Shown: one piece after another, positions 1 through 6,843 of the stretch
Layout: each line of letters begins with the position of its first letter
Numbering within the stretch: the stretch's first letter is position 1
From: Bacteroidota bacterium
GTDB lineage: Bacteria > Bacteroidota > Bacteroidia > Bacteroidales > P3
DNA length: 10,066 nt
Direction of reading: 5' to 3'
Assembly (NCBI GenBank): GCA_030540495.1
Contig: JAUNWC010000030.1
Location: 1 to 10,066 of the forward strand
Position numbers and translations under genes: made by a program
Notes under the pieces: model-generated
The model's database searches: none
Told to the model about the DNA's origin: nothing
Seen by the model: only the letters and a program-made list of their open reading frames with translations

Positions 1-1488
1 AAGCGAGTATATGGATATAACTTTTATTATTTTTACTTTGCCCAATATCTGAAAGCCGATTTGTTCAACGCTGACGAGTGGATAACATTGTTCAAAAAAG
101 CGGGATCAAACTACATAGTATTTACTTCTAAGCACCACGATGGTTTTTGCCTTTGGAATACTAAGACAACAAACAAAAACTCTATGAAAGAAAATCCCCA
201 TAGAGATTTTCTAAAAGAATTGAAAACGGCTTGCGAAAAACAAGATATGCGCTTTGGTTTGTATTATTCCCTAACAGAATGGCACAACCCTTATTTTCGT
301 TGGACAATAGACAGCGTTGGTTTGGACAAATATGTAGAAAAACATTTGATACCTCAGTTCAAAGAGTTGGTAGATAACTATCGTCCCGTGCTTCTTTTCT
401 CGGACGGAGATTGGGACTTTTCTTACAAAGAACTTCGCTCAGAGGAATTGGTGCAGTATCTTTACGACAAAGTTGGCAAAGAGGCTATTGTCAACGACAG
501 ATGGGGAAGAGACTTTGCTTACGGATTTAAAACACCAGAATATAGCAGTGGAATAAAAGAAAGGAATCGTCCTTGGAGTGAATGTCGCTCTTTGGCAAGA
601 AGTTTTGCCCTTAATAGAATTTCCTCCCTTGAAGATTATTTTTCTCCAAAGGATTTGGTTCATCATTTTGTTCAATTGGTTAGTTTGGGAGGAGGTTTGA
701 TGCTTAATGTAGGACCTTCGGCTGATGGGCAAATACCTTTGTTGCAACAAGAACGTTTGATTCAACTTGGCTCTTGGTTAAAGGTAAATGGAGAGGCTAT
801 ATATGGTTCCAAACCTTACAAAAAAGAAATGGACTACAAGGGAAAAGAAGAGAAAATAACTTCCAAAACACTTGATTTTAATTGGGTAAGAAATGCTCCT
901 GTAAGCAATTGTACTGAGGATAATTTCTCCATCTGTTGGAGCAATACCTATACGGCAAAACAAAACGAGAGATATACTTTTAGTTTAAAGGCAGACGATA
1001 GTGCAGAAATAGAAATATTGCAAGAGGGAAAAACAAAGTATAAGGGCAAAGCAACAAAGGAAAAACCTTTGGAGTTTGATTTTGAGTTTAAGAAAAATGT
1101 AAAATACCTTATAAAAGTAAATTACACAGAAACAGATATTGACGCAAGTTTGTATTTCTATGCACAAAAAGACAAAGAAACTCCATTCGCTTTTGTGGGA
1201 GATAGTCTTTGGCAAGGCAAAGTAAGGTGGCAACAACCAAATATATGCTACACCACCAACAAAGGCAACCTATATTGTATAAGTATGGAGGAGTTAAGCA
1301 AAGAGATAAGTATTCGCTTAGAAGATGCTCCTAAGAAGAATATGAAAATAAGACTTTTGGGTAATGAGGACAAAGACTTAACTTGGGAATATAAGAACGG
1401 AGTATTGAGAATAGACCTTTCACCTTTGGCTTTTGAGAATATAAGGAGCAAATATGCTTATGTGTTTAGATTGGAGGGGTATTTGTAG
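1..1488 (+). CDS. alpha-L-fucosidase, glycoside hydrolase family 29 (5' end missing)
   Basis: Retaining exo-glycosidase that releases terminal L-fucose from glycans. The frame is open from base 1, so the gene begins outside the window; a TTG at 61 is internal and should not be taken as the start. Visible GH29 signatures are the KHHDGFCLW block (about 130-156), VLLFSDGDWD (388-417), whose first Asp (codon 403-405) aligns with the family nucleophile, VNDRWG (490-507), and LVSLGGGLMLNVGPSADGQ (about 676-732) followed by NGEAIYGSKP. About 50 residues of the barrel plus any signal peptide are missing. After the barrel comes a beta-rich segment (about 895-1180) with a PA14-like pattern (CWSNTY, YTFSLKADDSAEI, KYLIKVNYTE), then a Fucosidase_C-like sandwich ending RSKYAYVFRLEGYL. 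A periplasmic or surface location is inferred from the family. Transcription probably ends at the hairpin at 1525-1556. The family call is secure; linkage preference is unknown. Confidence 0.93.
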   Translation, partial: KRVYGYNFYYFYFAQYLKADLFNADEWITLFKKAGSNYIVFTSKHHDGFCLWNTKTTNKNSMKENPHRDFLKELKTACEKQDMRFGLYYSLTEWHNPYFRWTIDSVGLDKYVEKHLIPQFKELVDNYRPVLLFSDGDWDFSYKELRSEELVQYLYDKVGKEAIVNDRWGRDFAYGFKTPEYSSGIKERNRPWSECRSLARSFALNRISSLEDYFSPKDLVHHFVQLVSLGGGLMLNVGPSADGQIPLLQQERLIQLGSWLKVNGEAIYGSKPYKKEMDYKGKEEKITSKTLDFNWVRNAPVSNCTEDNFSICWSNTYTAKQNERYTFSLKADDSAEIEILQEGKTKYKGKATKEKPLEFDFEFKKNVKYLIKVNYTETDIDASLYFYAQKDKETPFAFVGDSLWQGKVRWQQPNICYTTNKGNLYCISMEELSKEISIRLEDAPKKNMKIRLLGNEDKDLTWEYKNGVLRIDLSPLAFENIRSKYAYVFRLEGYL

Positions 1489-1524
1489 AAATTATTTTAA
1501 GTGACTTATATAATATCAAAATAG

Positions 1525-1556
1525 AGGCGAGAAAAGAATTCTTTCTTTTCTCGCCT
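1525..1556. terminator. perfect 14-bp hairpin, probable bidirectional terminator
   Basis: AGGCGAGAAAAGAA (1525-1538) pairs without mismatch with TTCTTTTCTCGCCT (1543-1556) around a four-base loop, TTCT. A G-T pair (1524/1557) could extend the stem. It lies 36 nt after the fucosidase stop and about 195 nt beyond the maf stop on the other strand, between convergent genes. No long T run follows on either strand, only T-rich sequence, so it is not a textbook intrinsic terminator. Stem quality and position still make termination, or 3'-end protection, the best reading. Confidence 0.7.
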
Positions 1557-1644
1557 TACTTATATATCCTTATGTTTTGAGTTTTTTTTGAAGGTCTTTT
1601 CTAAAAGATAGGAACAGAGAAATAAAAAGACTTCCGATGTTTTG

Positions 1645-1724
1645 AAAAAAAGGAGAAATATTTGTTGGAAAATAAAGGAAAGATTAATAAAAAGGTAGAA
1701 AGAAAAAAACGCCTTTTCTCCTTT
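1645..1724 (-). terminator. possible weak terminator downstream of maf
   Basis: AAAGGAGAAA (1649-1658) and TTTCTCCTTT (1715-1724) are exact inverted repeats. On the minus strand the second arm runs straight into a T run (complement of the A run at 1645-1651), as expected for an intrinsic terminator. The 56-nt AT-rich loop is far longer than usual, which makes this weak. The perfect hairpin at 1525-1556 is the stronger candidate for ending this transcript. The remaining bases of the 1489-1749 gap show no reading frame or RNA gene I can support. Confidence 0.3.
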
Positions 1725-1749
1725 CTTTTATATGGGAGTATAAGTGTTT

Positions 1750-2340
1750 TTAGAGAGAAATAAGTTCAAGAAGATTATCAAACAAAGCAATGGTTGGCAA
1801 GCCCATAACATTGTAGAAACTGCCCTCTATTTTCTCTACACCTACCATACCTATCCACTCTTGTATGCCGTATGCTCCCGCTTTGTCTAAGGGTGTATAT
1901 TTGTCTATGTAGTAGTCTATGGTTGAAGTGGAAAGAGGTTTGAAATATACCTCCGTCTTTTCATAAAAAAGCCTTTCCTTTTCTCCTTTTCTTATATAAC
2001 AGCCCGAAATAACAGAATGCTTGTTGTTGGACAAAGATTGCAACATGGTTTTAGCCTCTTGCTTGTCTTTTGGTTTACCCAACACTTTATTGTGAAGAAA
2101 AACCATAGTATCACTACAAAGGAGTATCTCCTTTTCCAAAAGTTCTTCTTTGTAGGCTTGCCCTTTCTTTTTAGCCAAAAAAACAGGAATAGCCTCCATA
2201 GTCAAATCAGCAGGATAGGTTTCAGAAGTCTGTGTTTTAACCGTCCGCACCATAAAACCCATTTGCTCCAAGAGTTGTTTGCGCCTTGGAGAACGAGAGT
2301 TTAGCACTATGGTATAAGAGAACAAGTCGTTAAAGGACAT
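1750..2340 (-). CDS. maf: Maf-family nucleoside triphosphate pyrophosphatase (dTTP/UTP type)
   Basis: Cytoplasmic house-cleaning enzyme that hydrolyses non-canonical or excess NTPs to NMP and pyrophosphate; Maf proteins are also linked to septum formation. At 196 aa it has normal family length. Motifs in order: NSRSPRRKQLL (residues 14-24), the phosphate-binding Ser-Arg-Arg loop; ETYP (40-43); IPVFLAKKKGQAY (51-63); LLCSDTMV (73-80) with the presumed catalytic Asp77; VLGKPKDKQEA (86-96); and DKAGAYGIQE (152-161). The DKAGAYGIQ form resembles the YhdE (dTTP/UTP) subgroup rather than the YceF (m7GTP) subgroup, so substrate class is inferred. The ATG lies inside the last codons of the upstream membrane-protein gene (11-bp overlap), implying translational coupling; no Shine-Dalgarno sequence is evident. 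It is the last gene of the leftward unit. All expected motifs are intact. Confidence 0.93.
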   Translation of the reverse strand: MSFNDLFSYTIVLNSRSPRRKQLLEQMGFMVRTVKTQTSETYPADLTMEAIPVFLAKKKGQAYKEELLEKEILLCSDTMVFLHNKVLGKPKDKQEAKTMLQSLSNNKHSVISGCYIRKGEKERLFYEKTEVYFKPLSTSTIDYYIDKYTPLDKAGAYGIQEWIGMVGVEKIEGSFYNVMGLPTIALFDNLLELISL

Positions 2341-3277
2341 CTATGCTAAAAATATTTTGAGAAAAATGTATGGTAAAAATCAAAGATATGTATATCATAC
2401 CCAGCAACTGATACAAGACAACTAAATCCTCCATACGCTTAACCTTTGATAAGGAAAAAACATAGTAGATAAGAGGACATATATTAATGATAATAAGAAT
2501 AATAATGTGTATTATATCAATATAATCAGAAGTTGCGTAAAGATAAAAAGCATTGATAAGCATAAAAAGTATGGAAGAAAAGATTAGAAGGTTGGTGGTT
2601 TTCTTGTCTTTGTACTTAGTGGCAAAGGTAGAAAAGCCATCTTTTTGGTTCTGTTCCATATTGGCAAAATCGGCAGTAACGTCTCTTATAAAAGTAAGCA
2701 CAAAAACATATAGGGCAAGAAAAACAAAAACTTTAAACAAAATCAACCATGTAGCAACGGGTATTTTGATAAGAATCTCGCTTTGATAGTGAGTAAAGGC
2801 AAAAAACTCCAACAAAAAAGGCATAAAGATAAGCAAAGCATATAAAAAAGAAAGGGTAAGATTGCCCACAAGAACCTGTCGTTTGTATTTATAAGCATAG
2901 ATATAGGACAAACCAACAAACACCAAACCCAAAGCCACAATCTGCCAAACCCTATATTTAAAGGAAACAAAGCCCAATGCTACCAGACCAACAATGGTTA
3001 GAACGTAGAACATTCTAAGTTTTTTGCCATTGTCAAGCGAAGAAGTTTGTTGTAGAATATCAGACATTTTGGTATCAAAGTAGGAACATATTACATTAAG
3101 CCCAGCCATTAGCAAGACAATAGCAAAAGTGAAAAGCAAATAATCGGAGGAGGGCAAAATAGTCATAGGAAAATATATATTGTAGAAAGGCAAAATAAGG
3201 CTAACCCTTATAATCAAAGACAATAAGAAAACAATAAGTAGGCTTTGCCATCCCAATAATTTAAAATATGCTTTCAT
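2330..3277 (-). CDS. UbiA-like prenyltransferase family membrane protein with degenerate Asp-rich motifs
   Basis: A polytopic membrane protein of 315 aa with about eight or nine hydrophobic helices. It aligns with the UbiA superfamily, which moves prenyl chains onto aromatic or glycerol-phosphate acceptors; the Bacteroidota homologue beside maf is usually labelled geranylgeranylglycerol-phosphate geranylgeranyltransferase. The first Mg/diphosphate motif, normally NDxxDxxxD, reads CSYFDTKMS here (residues 64-72): Asp68 is kept, the Asn and two Asp are not, although Asp73 follows directly. The second motif region, RDVTADFANMEQN (198-210) followed by G214 and T217, keeps Asp203 but has Asn at 206 and 210 where relatives have Asp. 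The usual INRP(D/N)K after motif one is also gone. The fold is therefore recognisable, but standard prenyl transfer is doubtful. It starts 3 nt after the MORN gene stop and overlaps maf. Family membership rests on motif spacing, topology and the maf neighbour. Confidence 0.72.
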   Translation of the reverse strand: MKAYFKLLGWQSLLIVFLLSLIIRVSLILPFYNIYFPMTILPSSDYLLFTFAIVLLMAGLNVICSYFDTKMSDILQQTSSLDNGKKLRMFYVLTIVGLVALGFVSFKYRVWQIVALGLVFVGLSYIYAYKYKRQVLVGNLTLSFLYALLIFMPFLLEFFAFTHYQSEILIKIPVATWLILFKVFVFLALYVFVLTFIRDVTADFANMEQNQKDGFSTFATKYKDKKTTNLLIFSSILFMLINAFYLYATSDYIDIIHIIILIIINICPLIYYVFSLSKVKRMEDLVVLYQLLGMIYISLIFTIHFSQNIFSIDVL

Positions 3278-3280
3278 TAC

Positions 3281-4507
3281 TTAGTGTTTTATTTCGTTGA
3301 TAAGTTTGCCATCTTTGTCATAATATTTCCAAGTGCCCGAGGCTTTGCCATCTTTGTATTCTCCTTCGGCTATTTTTTTGTTGCCAAAGGAATATTCTAT
3401 CCATTTGCCATTAGGCTTTCCCTCTGAGAAAGATTGCTCTCTTACTTTGTTGCCTCTTTCGTCAAAAAATATCCATAGTCCTGTTTTGTTGCCAAAGGAA
3501 TAAGAGCCTTGTTCTACTTTTATTCCGTTGTAATATTTTTCCCATCTGCCATTAAGTTTGCCGTTATCGTAGTCGGCTTTTTGATATAGGTCTCCTTTTT
3601 CGTCATACAAAGATTCTGTGCCGTGTTTTATGCCGTCAAGGTAGGAGACAATTGTTTTTTTTGAGCCATCTGAGTTAAACATTTCCCATTTGCCGTTCAT
3701 TAGTCCCTTAGAAAAAGCACCTCTCATTTGCAAATTGCCGTTTTCAAAGAAACTTTCCCAAACTCCCTCTTCTTTTCCATTTATATAACTTCCTTTGTGT
3801 AGCAATTTGCCGTTTTCGTAATAGGTTTGCCAAAGGCCTTCTCTGTTGCCACCGCGATAGTTTCCACTTCTCCACCTTTCTCCTGTTTCATAATAATAGG
3901 TCCAAGTGCCTTCTTCTCTGTCTTCTATATAATTGCCTTCGCTTTCTTTATTGCCATTTTCCCTATAAAAATATTCCCATTTTCCGTTTTTCTTGCCGTG
4001 AAGAATTTCTCCCGTCATATCCTTATTGCCATTGTCGTACCACCAAGTAGCCTTGCCCTCCAATTCATCATTGTTATAGGTGGCATCTAATTTCAATTTG
4101 CCATTTTTGTGGTATTCTTTGTATTCTCCTTCTTTTTTGCCATCAATTACTTTGCAAGAATAATACAATTGACCATTGTCGTAATAAGCAATGTTCTCTC
4201 CACTTGCCGAGAAAGTCTCTTGCTTTTTTAATTTGCCATTCTTATAGAACCATTGCCAAACGCCTTCTTTCCAACCTTTGTCGTTATAGTTGCCTTGTCT
4301 TTCTATGCTTTTGCCATCGTTATAATAATAGGTCCATTTGCCAAATTTATATTTGTTTTTTTCTCCATTTGGTTGAGTGTTTGATATGTAGAAACCTTCG
4401 GTGGCTTTGTTGCCATTTGACCAAAATTCTTCAAACTTCGTTGTATCTTGTCCTTTGCAAAACAAAACAGCAAACAAAAAAGGCAATAAAAATACGTATG
4501 CTTTCAT
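3281..4507 (-). CDS. exported protein with about 16 MORN/YwqK-type repeats
   Basis: 408 aa. Residues 1-19 form an N-terminal signal (Lys2, hydrophobic stretch YVFLLPFLFAVLF, then CKGQ); cleavage near Gly19/Gln20 is likely. A Cys sits at a lipobox-like place, but Phe at -1 makes lipidation doubtful. The rest is a continuous array of about 16 units of 21-26 residues with the pattern GxWxxYYxNGKLxxxGxYxxGKKEG, for example VWQWFYKNGKLKKQETF and TWTYYYETGERWRSGNY. Such units are catalogued as MORN_2/YwqK repeats ('toxin-antitoxin system YwqK family antitoxin'); that label says little about role, and no toxin gene is nearby. The array should form an elongated beta-hairpin ribbon in the periplasm or at the surface. 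No catalytic domain is visible. It lies 10 nt after the DUF4270 gene and 3 nt before the UbiA-like gene, so co-expression is nearly certain. Function unknown. Confidence 0.88.
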   Translation of the reverse strand: MKAYVFLLPFLFAVLFCKGQDTTKFEEFWSNGNKATEGFYISNTQPNGEKNKYKFGKWTYYYNDGKSIERQGNYNDKGWKEGVWQWFYKNGKLKKQETFSASGENIAYYDNGQLYYSCKVIDGKKEGEYKEYHKNGKLKLDATYNNDELEGKATWWYDNGNKDMTGEILHGKKNGKWEYFYRENGNKESEGNYIEDREEGTWTYYYETGERWRSGNYRGGNREGLWQTYYENGKLLHKGSYINGKEEGVWESFFENGNLQMRGAFSKGLMNGKWEMFNSDGSKKTIVSYLDGIKHGTESLYDEKGDLYQKADYDNGKLNGRWEKYYNGIKVEQGSYSFGNKTGLWIFFDERGNKVREQSFSEGKPNGKWIEYSFGNKKIAEGEYKDGKASGTWKYYDKDGKLINEIKH

Positions 4508-4517
4508 TTTCTTTTAA

Positions 4518-5879
4518 CTAATTATCGGCTATTGTAGAATAGGTAATATTAAGTTTAGGTCTTTTATTTATATCCGAATAATTGGTGCCGTTAAGTACTA
4601 CTCTATTTGCAGTGTTACGGCGAATAAAACCATTGTCGCTATTGTTCCTATCTCGCATAGAAGGAATAATATATATGGTTGCATCATCGCCATAACTTCC
4701 TCGTACATAGTTTTGAAGATAGGAAGTTAGTTGCACTCTATAAGCGTTTATGGTAGAATCATAGTAAGGCACTGCATTTATGCTTGAGGCTATGTTCTCA
4801 TCTCTTAATAAATATATATTACCCTCAGCATCCTTTCTATAACATTGCAAAGAAGAAGGATAAGTAAATGAATTGCCCGATACATCTGCCACAGGCAAGA
4901 CAAGTTCTGCTTTGTTTATCAAGGCTCCTTTTATGCTATCTCTTTCATACCACTGCATAAAGTTGGCAATGTTTAACTCCACTTCGGACATTCCTAAACA
5001 GGATAAATATATATATTCATTGTCGCCTACCACACTTGGAATAGTATCAAGCAAAGCAAGAGAAGTGCCAGAGTAATCAAAATCTACCTTCATAAAACGC
5101 TGTCCGTCCGTTGGAAAAGTGATTTTATAGGAATACTTGTTGTTTGAGGAAGAAGTATAGTAATAGGTAAGACAAGACAAAGTCGCCGTCATATCCACAT
5201 AAATCAACATACCATTGGCATCGTTGCTTGTGGCAGAGATTTTTATACCCTTAAAATCGGATTGAAATGCCGAGTTGTCTTCGTAGTAGCCATTGGCAAG
5301 TTTTTGCAACACAACATCATTTAGTTTTAATCTTAGGTGAGGAGAATAAGTGTTGGTATCGTTGTCAAGTTTTATGTTGTCGTTATCCATATCCACAAAA
5401 ACATCCCCATCAAACCAGGTTTGACCTACCTCCACATTGTCGTTTGCTCGCTTTTTATCTGTGGTTATTTCTTCGGTTACTTCCTCTACTTTAAAATGAA
5501 TATTCATTGTTCTTACGCTTTTGTCTTTTACAAAAGCCCCCGCATATTCCAAAGATAAAACAACAGAATCGGCTTGTCCCAAATCTCTGAAATTATTGCC
5601 CGAAGAAGACAAAGACAACTGAGTAAATATGCTCGAAGATATCTTGCCAAAGTTGTTGTCTTTGTATGTTCCCATAGCGTTATATCTCAGATTGTTGGTT
5701 AGAATGGTATCTGTATTGAACATTTTTGCCGATAATTCCACTCCACTTGAATTATCTCTAAGAATATTTATTGAATTGTTGCTATCTATAAGGGAAAGAC
5801 CAAGTTTTTCATCCTCATTGACACAAGAAGAGAAAAATAAAATAGCAAACACTACTAAGATTAAATATATTCTTTTCAT
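4518..5879 (-). CDS. DUF4270 family lipoprotein
   Basis: 453 aa. The N-terminus is a lipoprotein signal: MKR, a hydrophobic core, then FFSSC with the lipidated Cys at residue 19. The following residues VNEDEK are acidic, resembling the lipoprotein export signal that sends Bacteroidota lipoproteins to the cell surface. The mature part matches the DUF4270 pattern I know: EDEKLGLSLID near the start, AMGTYKDNNFGKISSSIFTQL in the first third, ADSVVLSLEY, the segment GQTWFDGDVFVDM, and a C-terminal RVVLNGTNYSDINKRPKLNITYS. It appears all-beta and contains no enzyme motif. Start and stop are well set: the ATG overlaps the upstream stop as ATGA, and TAG lies 10 nt before the MORN gene. The family has no established function. 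From memory, the neighbour upstream (short GT5 protein) is a recurring partner in Bacteroidales. An outer-membrane, surface-exposed location is inferred. Confidence 0.9.
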   Translation of the reverse strand: MKRIYLILVVFAILFFSSCVNEDEKLGLSLIDSNNSINILRDNSSGVELSAKMFNTDTILTNNLRYNAMGTYKDNNFGKISSSIFTQLSLSSSGNNFRDLGQADSVVLSLEYAGAFVKDKSVRTMNIHFKVEEVTEEITTDKKRANDNVEVGQTWFDGDVFVDMDNDNIKLDNDTNTYSPHLRLKLNDVVLQKLANGYYEDNSAFQSDFKGIKISATSNDANGMLIYVDMTATLSCLTYYYTSSSNNKYSYKITFPTDGQRFMKVDFDYSGTSLALLDTIPSVVGDNEYIYLSCLGMSEVELNIANFMQWYERDSIKGALINKAELVLPVADVSGNSFTYPSSLQCYRKDAEGNIYLLRDENIASSINAVPYYDSTINAYRVQLTSYLQNYVRGSYGDDATIYIIPSMRDRNNSDNGFIRRNTANRVVLNGTNYSDINKRPKLNITYSTIADN

Positions 5880-6703
5880 TCTTCGTCTTTTTCTATTATT
5901 GAATCGTAATAGTCGTTAATAATCTTGCAACGCTCTTTTTCGTCCTCAACATAAGGAATGATATCTTTTTTGTTCTCTTTGGCAAATTCTATCAACTCTG
6001 GATTTACCTTATCAGAAGCCAAAACCACACCTGTACTATAACTAATGGCCGCTTTCATTATGTTAAGGTAGGTAGGTTCTTTATAAAAACGCCAGTCCTT
6101 TTGAGTACCTCCATCAGCTTTCATTTTCTTTGCCATATTTTCGGCAAGCATCTGACCAAAATCATCGTCATACAAACTTAATACTACCTTACTTTCCATA
6201 AAGAAAGGACTATTTTTGTAGTATCCCGTACGCTTTACATAAAAAGGAACAAGCATAGTAAACCAACCTGTGCAGTGAATTACATCAGGTTTCCAAGCAA
6301 ATTTTTTGATAGTTTCCAAAACTCCTCTTGCAAAGAACATAGCCCTCTCGTCATTGTACTTTACCAAAGAGCCATCGGCGTTGATAACATCTACCTTATC
6401 AGTAAAATAATCCTCATTATCTATGAAATATATTTGTATATGGATAGAAGGAATGGAGGCAACTTTTATCAACAAAGGATGGTCTTGATTGTCTATGGTT
6501 ATATTTAAGCCCGACAAACGAATAACCTCGTGCAATTGGTTACGTCTTTCATTAACATTGCCAAACCTTGGCATAAAAATTCTTATTTCCTTACCATGGT
6601 CTTGTGTATATTGTGGTAATTTTTTTCCTAATTGTGCAAGCGAAGTATTGTTTAAATATGGTTCTATCTCTTGAGAAATAAATAGTATCTTTGACTTACT
6701 CAT
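5876..6703 (-). CDS. GT5 starch/glycogen synthase N-domain protein, single domain, probably not a synthase
   Basis: 275 aa matching only the N-terminal Rossmann domain of GT5 glycogen/starch synthases (full enzymes are about 470-550 aa). KILFISQEIEPY (residues 5-16) matches the first strand, but the ADP-glucose/acceptor motif KTGGLADV is replaced by NNTSLAQL (18-25). LPQYTQDHGKEIRIFMPRFG (29-48) and IQIYFIDNEDYF (89-100) fit the family. PDVIHCTGWFT (139-149) fits the family's HAHDW region, but the second His is Thr145 and the Asp is Gly146. The C-terminal GT-B domain, with the second nucleotide-binding half, is absent, and the protein ends in an acidic tail, EKDEE. No signal peptide, so cytoplasmic. 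It is commonly annotated glycogen/starch synthase in Bacteroidales, where similar short forms are conserved as I recall; that argues against recent decay. It leads the operon and overlaps the DUF4270 gene by ATGA. Function unknown, perhaps regulatory or sugar-nucleotide binding. Confidence 0.85.
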   Translation of the reverse strand: MSKSKILFISQEIEPYLNNTSLAQLGKKLPQYTQDHGKEIRIFMPRFGNVNERRNQLHEVIRLSGLNITIDNQDHPLLIKVASIPSIHIQIYFIDNEDYFTDKVDVINADGSLVKYNDERAMFFARGVLETIKKFAWKPDVIHCTGWFTMLVPFYVKRTGYYKNSPFFMESKVVLSLYDDDFGQMLAENMAKKMKADGGTQKDWRFYKEPTYLNIMKAAISYSTGVVLASDKVNPELIEFAKENKKDIIPYVEDEKERCKIINDYYDSIIEKDEE

Positions 6704-6726
6704 TACTTTTTATATTTTTATTATTG

Positions 6727-6734
6727 CAAAATTA
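6727..6734 (-). promoter_or_regulatory. Bacteroidota-type -7 element for the leftward five-gene unit
   Basis: On the minus strand this reads TAATTTTG, an exact match to the Bacteroidota sigma -7 consensus TAnnTTTG. It is followed by CAATAATAAAA, giving an A-rich leader of roughly 17-20 nt before the ATG at 6703. A clear TTTG -33 box at the usual spacing is lacking, with only GTGG-like sequence there. No other promoter candidate was noticed within the unit, whose genes overlap or nearly touch. The start position of transcription is inferred. Confidence 0.6.
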
Positions 6735-6805
6735 CAAAAAAATATTCACATAACCACTATTTTACTATTTTATTTTGCTATTTGTGAGTGGTAAAATTAT
6801 AATAC

Positions 6806-6839
6806 TTGTTCTATTTGTAAAAATTATTTATTACTTTTG
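6806..6839 (+). promoter_or_regulatory. Bacteroidota-type promoter for ksgA-mntP-pyrKD
   Basis: TACTTTTG (6832-6839) matches the -7 consensus TAnnTTTG exactly. Possible -33 boxes are TTG at 6806-6808 (23-nt spacer) and TTTG at 6814-6817 (14-nt spacer); neither has ideal spacing. The ksgA ATG at 6844 begins only five bases after the element, so initiation at the usual distance would put the mRNA 5' end at or beside the start codon. This favours a leaderless or nearly leaderless transcript and also argues that longer ksgA frames starting upstream are wrong. Confidence 0.6.
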
Positions 6840-6843
6840 CAAA

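Noticed and set aside
61..63. TTG as the start of the fucosidase
   Set aside because: The frame remains open to base 1 and the preceding codons encode sequence that aligns with the GH29 barrel before the EEW-like motif, so the gene is simply cut by the window edge.
3827..4090. Plus-strand reading frame opposite the MORN gene
   Set aside because: It is an antisense shadow of a repetitive, clearly coding gene, has no promoter or family motif, and its composition follows the repeats on the other strand.
3281..4507. Antitoxin of a toxin-antitoxin pair, as suggested by the YwqK label
   Set aside because: The protein is exported, carries about 16 repeats, and its neighbours are a lipoprotein and a UbiA-like membrane protein, neither of which looks like a toxin.
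3266..4509. Shared 12-nt TATGCTTTCATT at the starts of the MORN and UbiA-like genes (both begin MKAY)
   Set aside because: Too short to be a convincing duplication; common start-region codon choice (Met-Lys-Ala) in AT-rich genes explains it.
6775..6843. Upstream TTG extension of ksgA adding 23 residues
   Set aside because: The family starts at MKKVRAKKFLGQHFL, the extension is low-complexity hydrophobic sequence, and it would contain the TACTTTTG promoter element.
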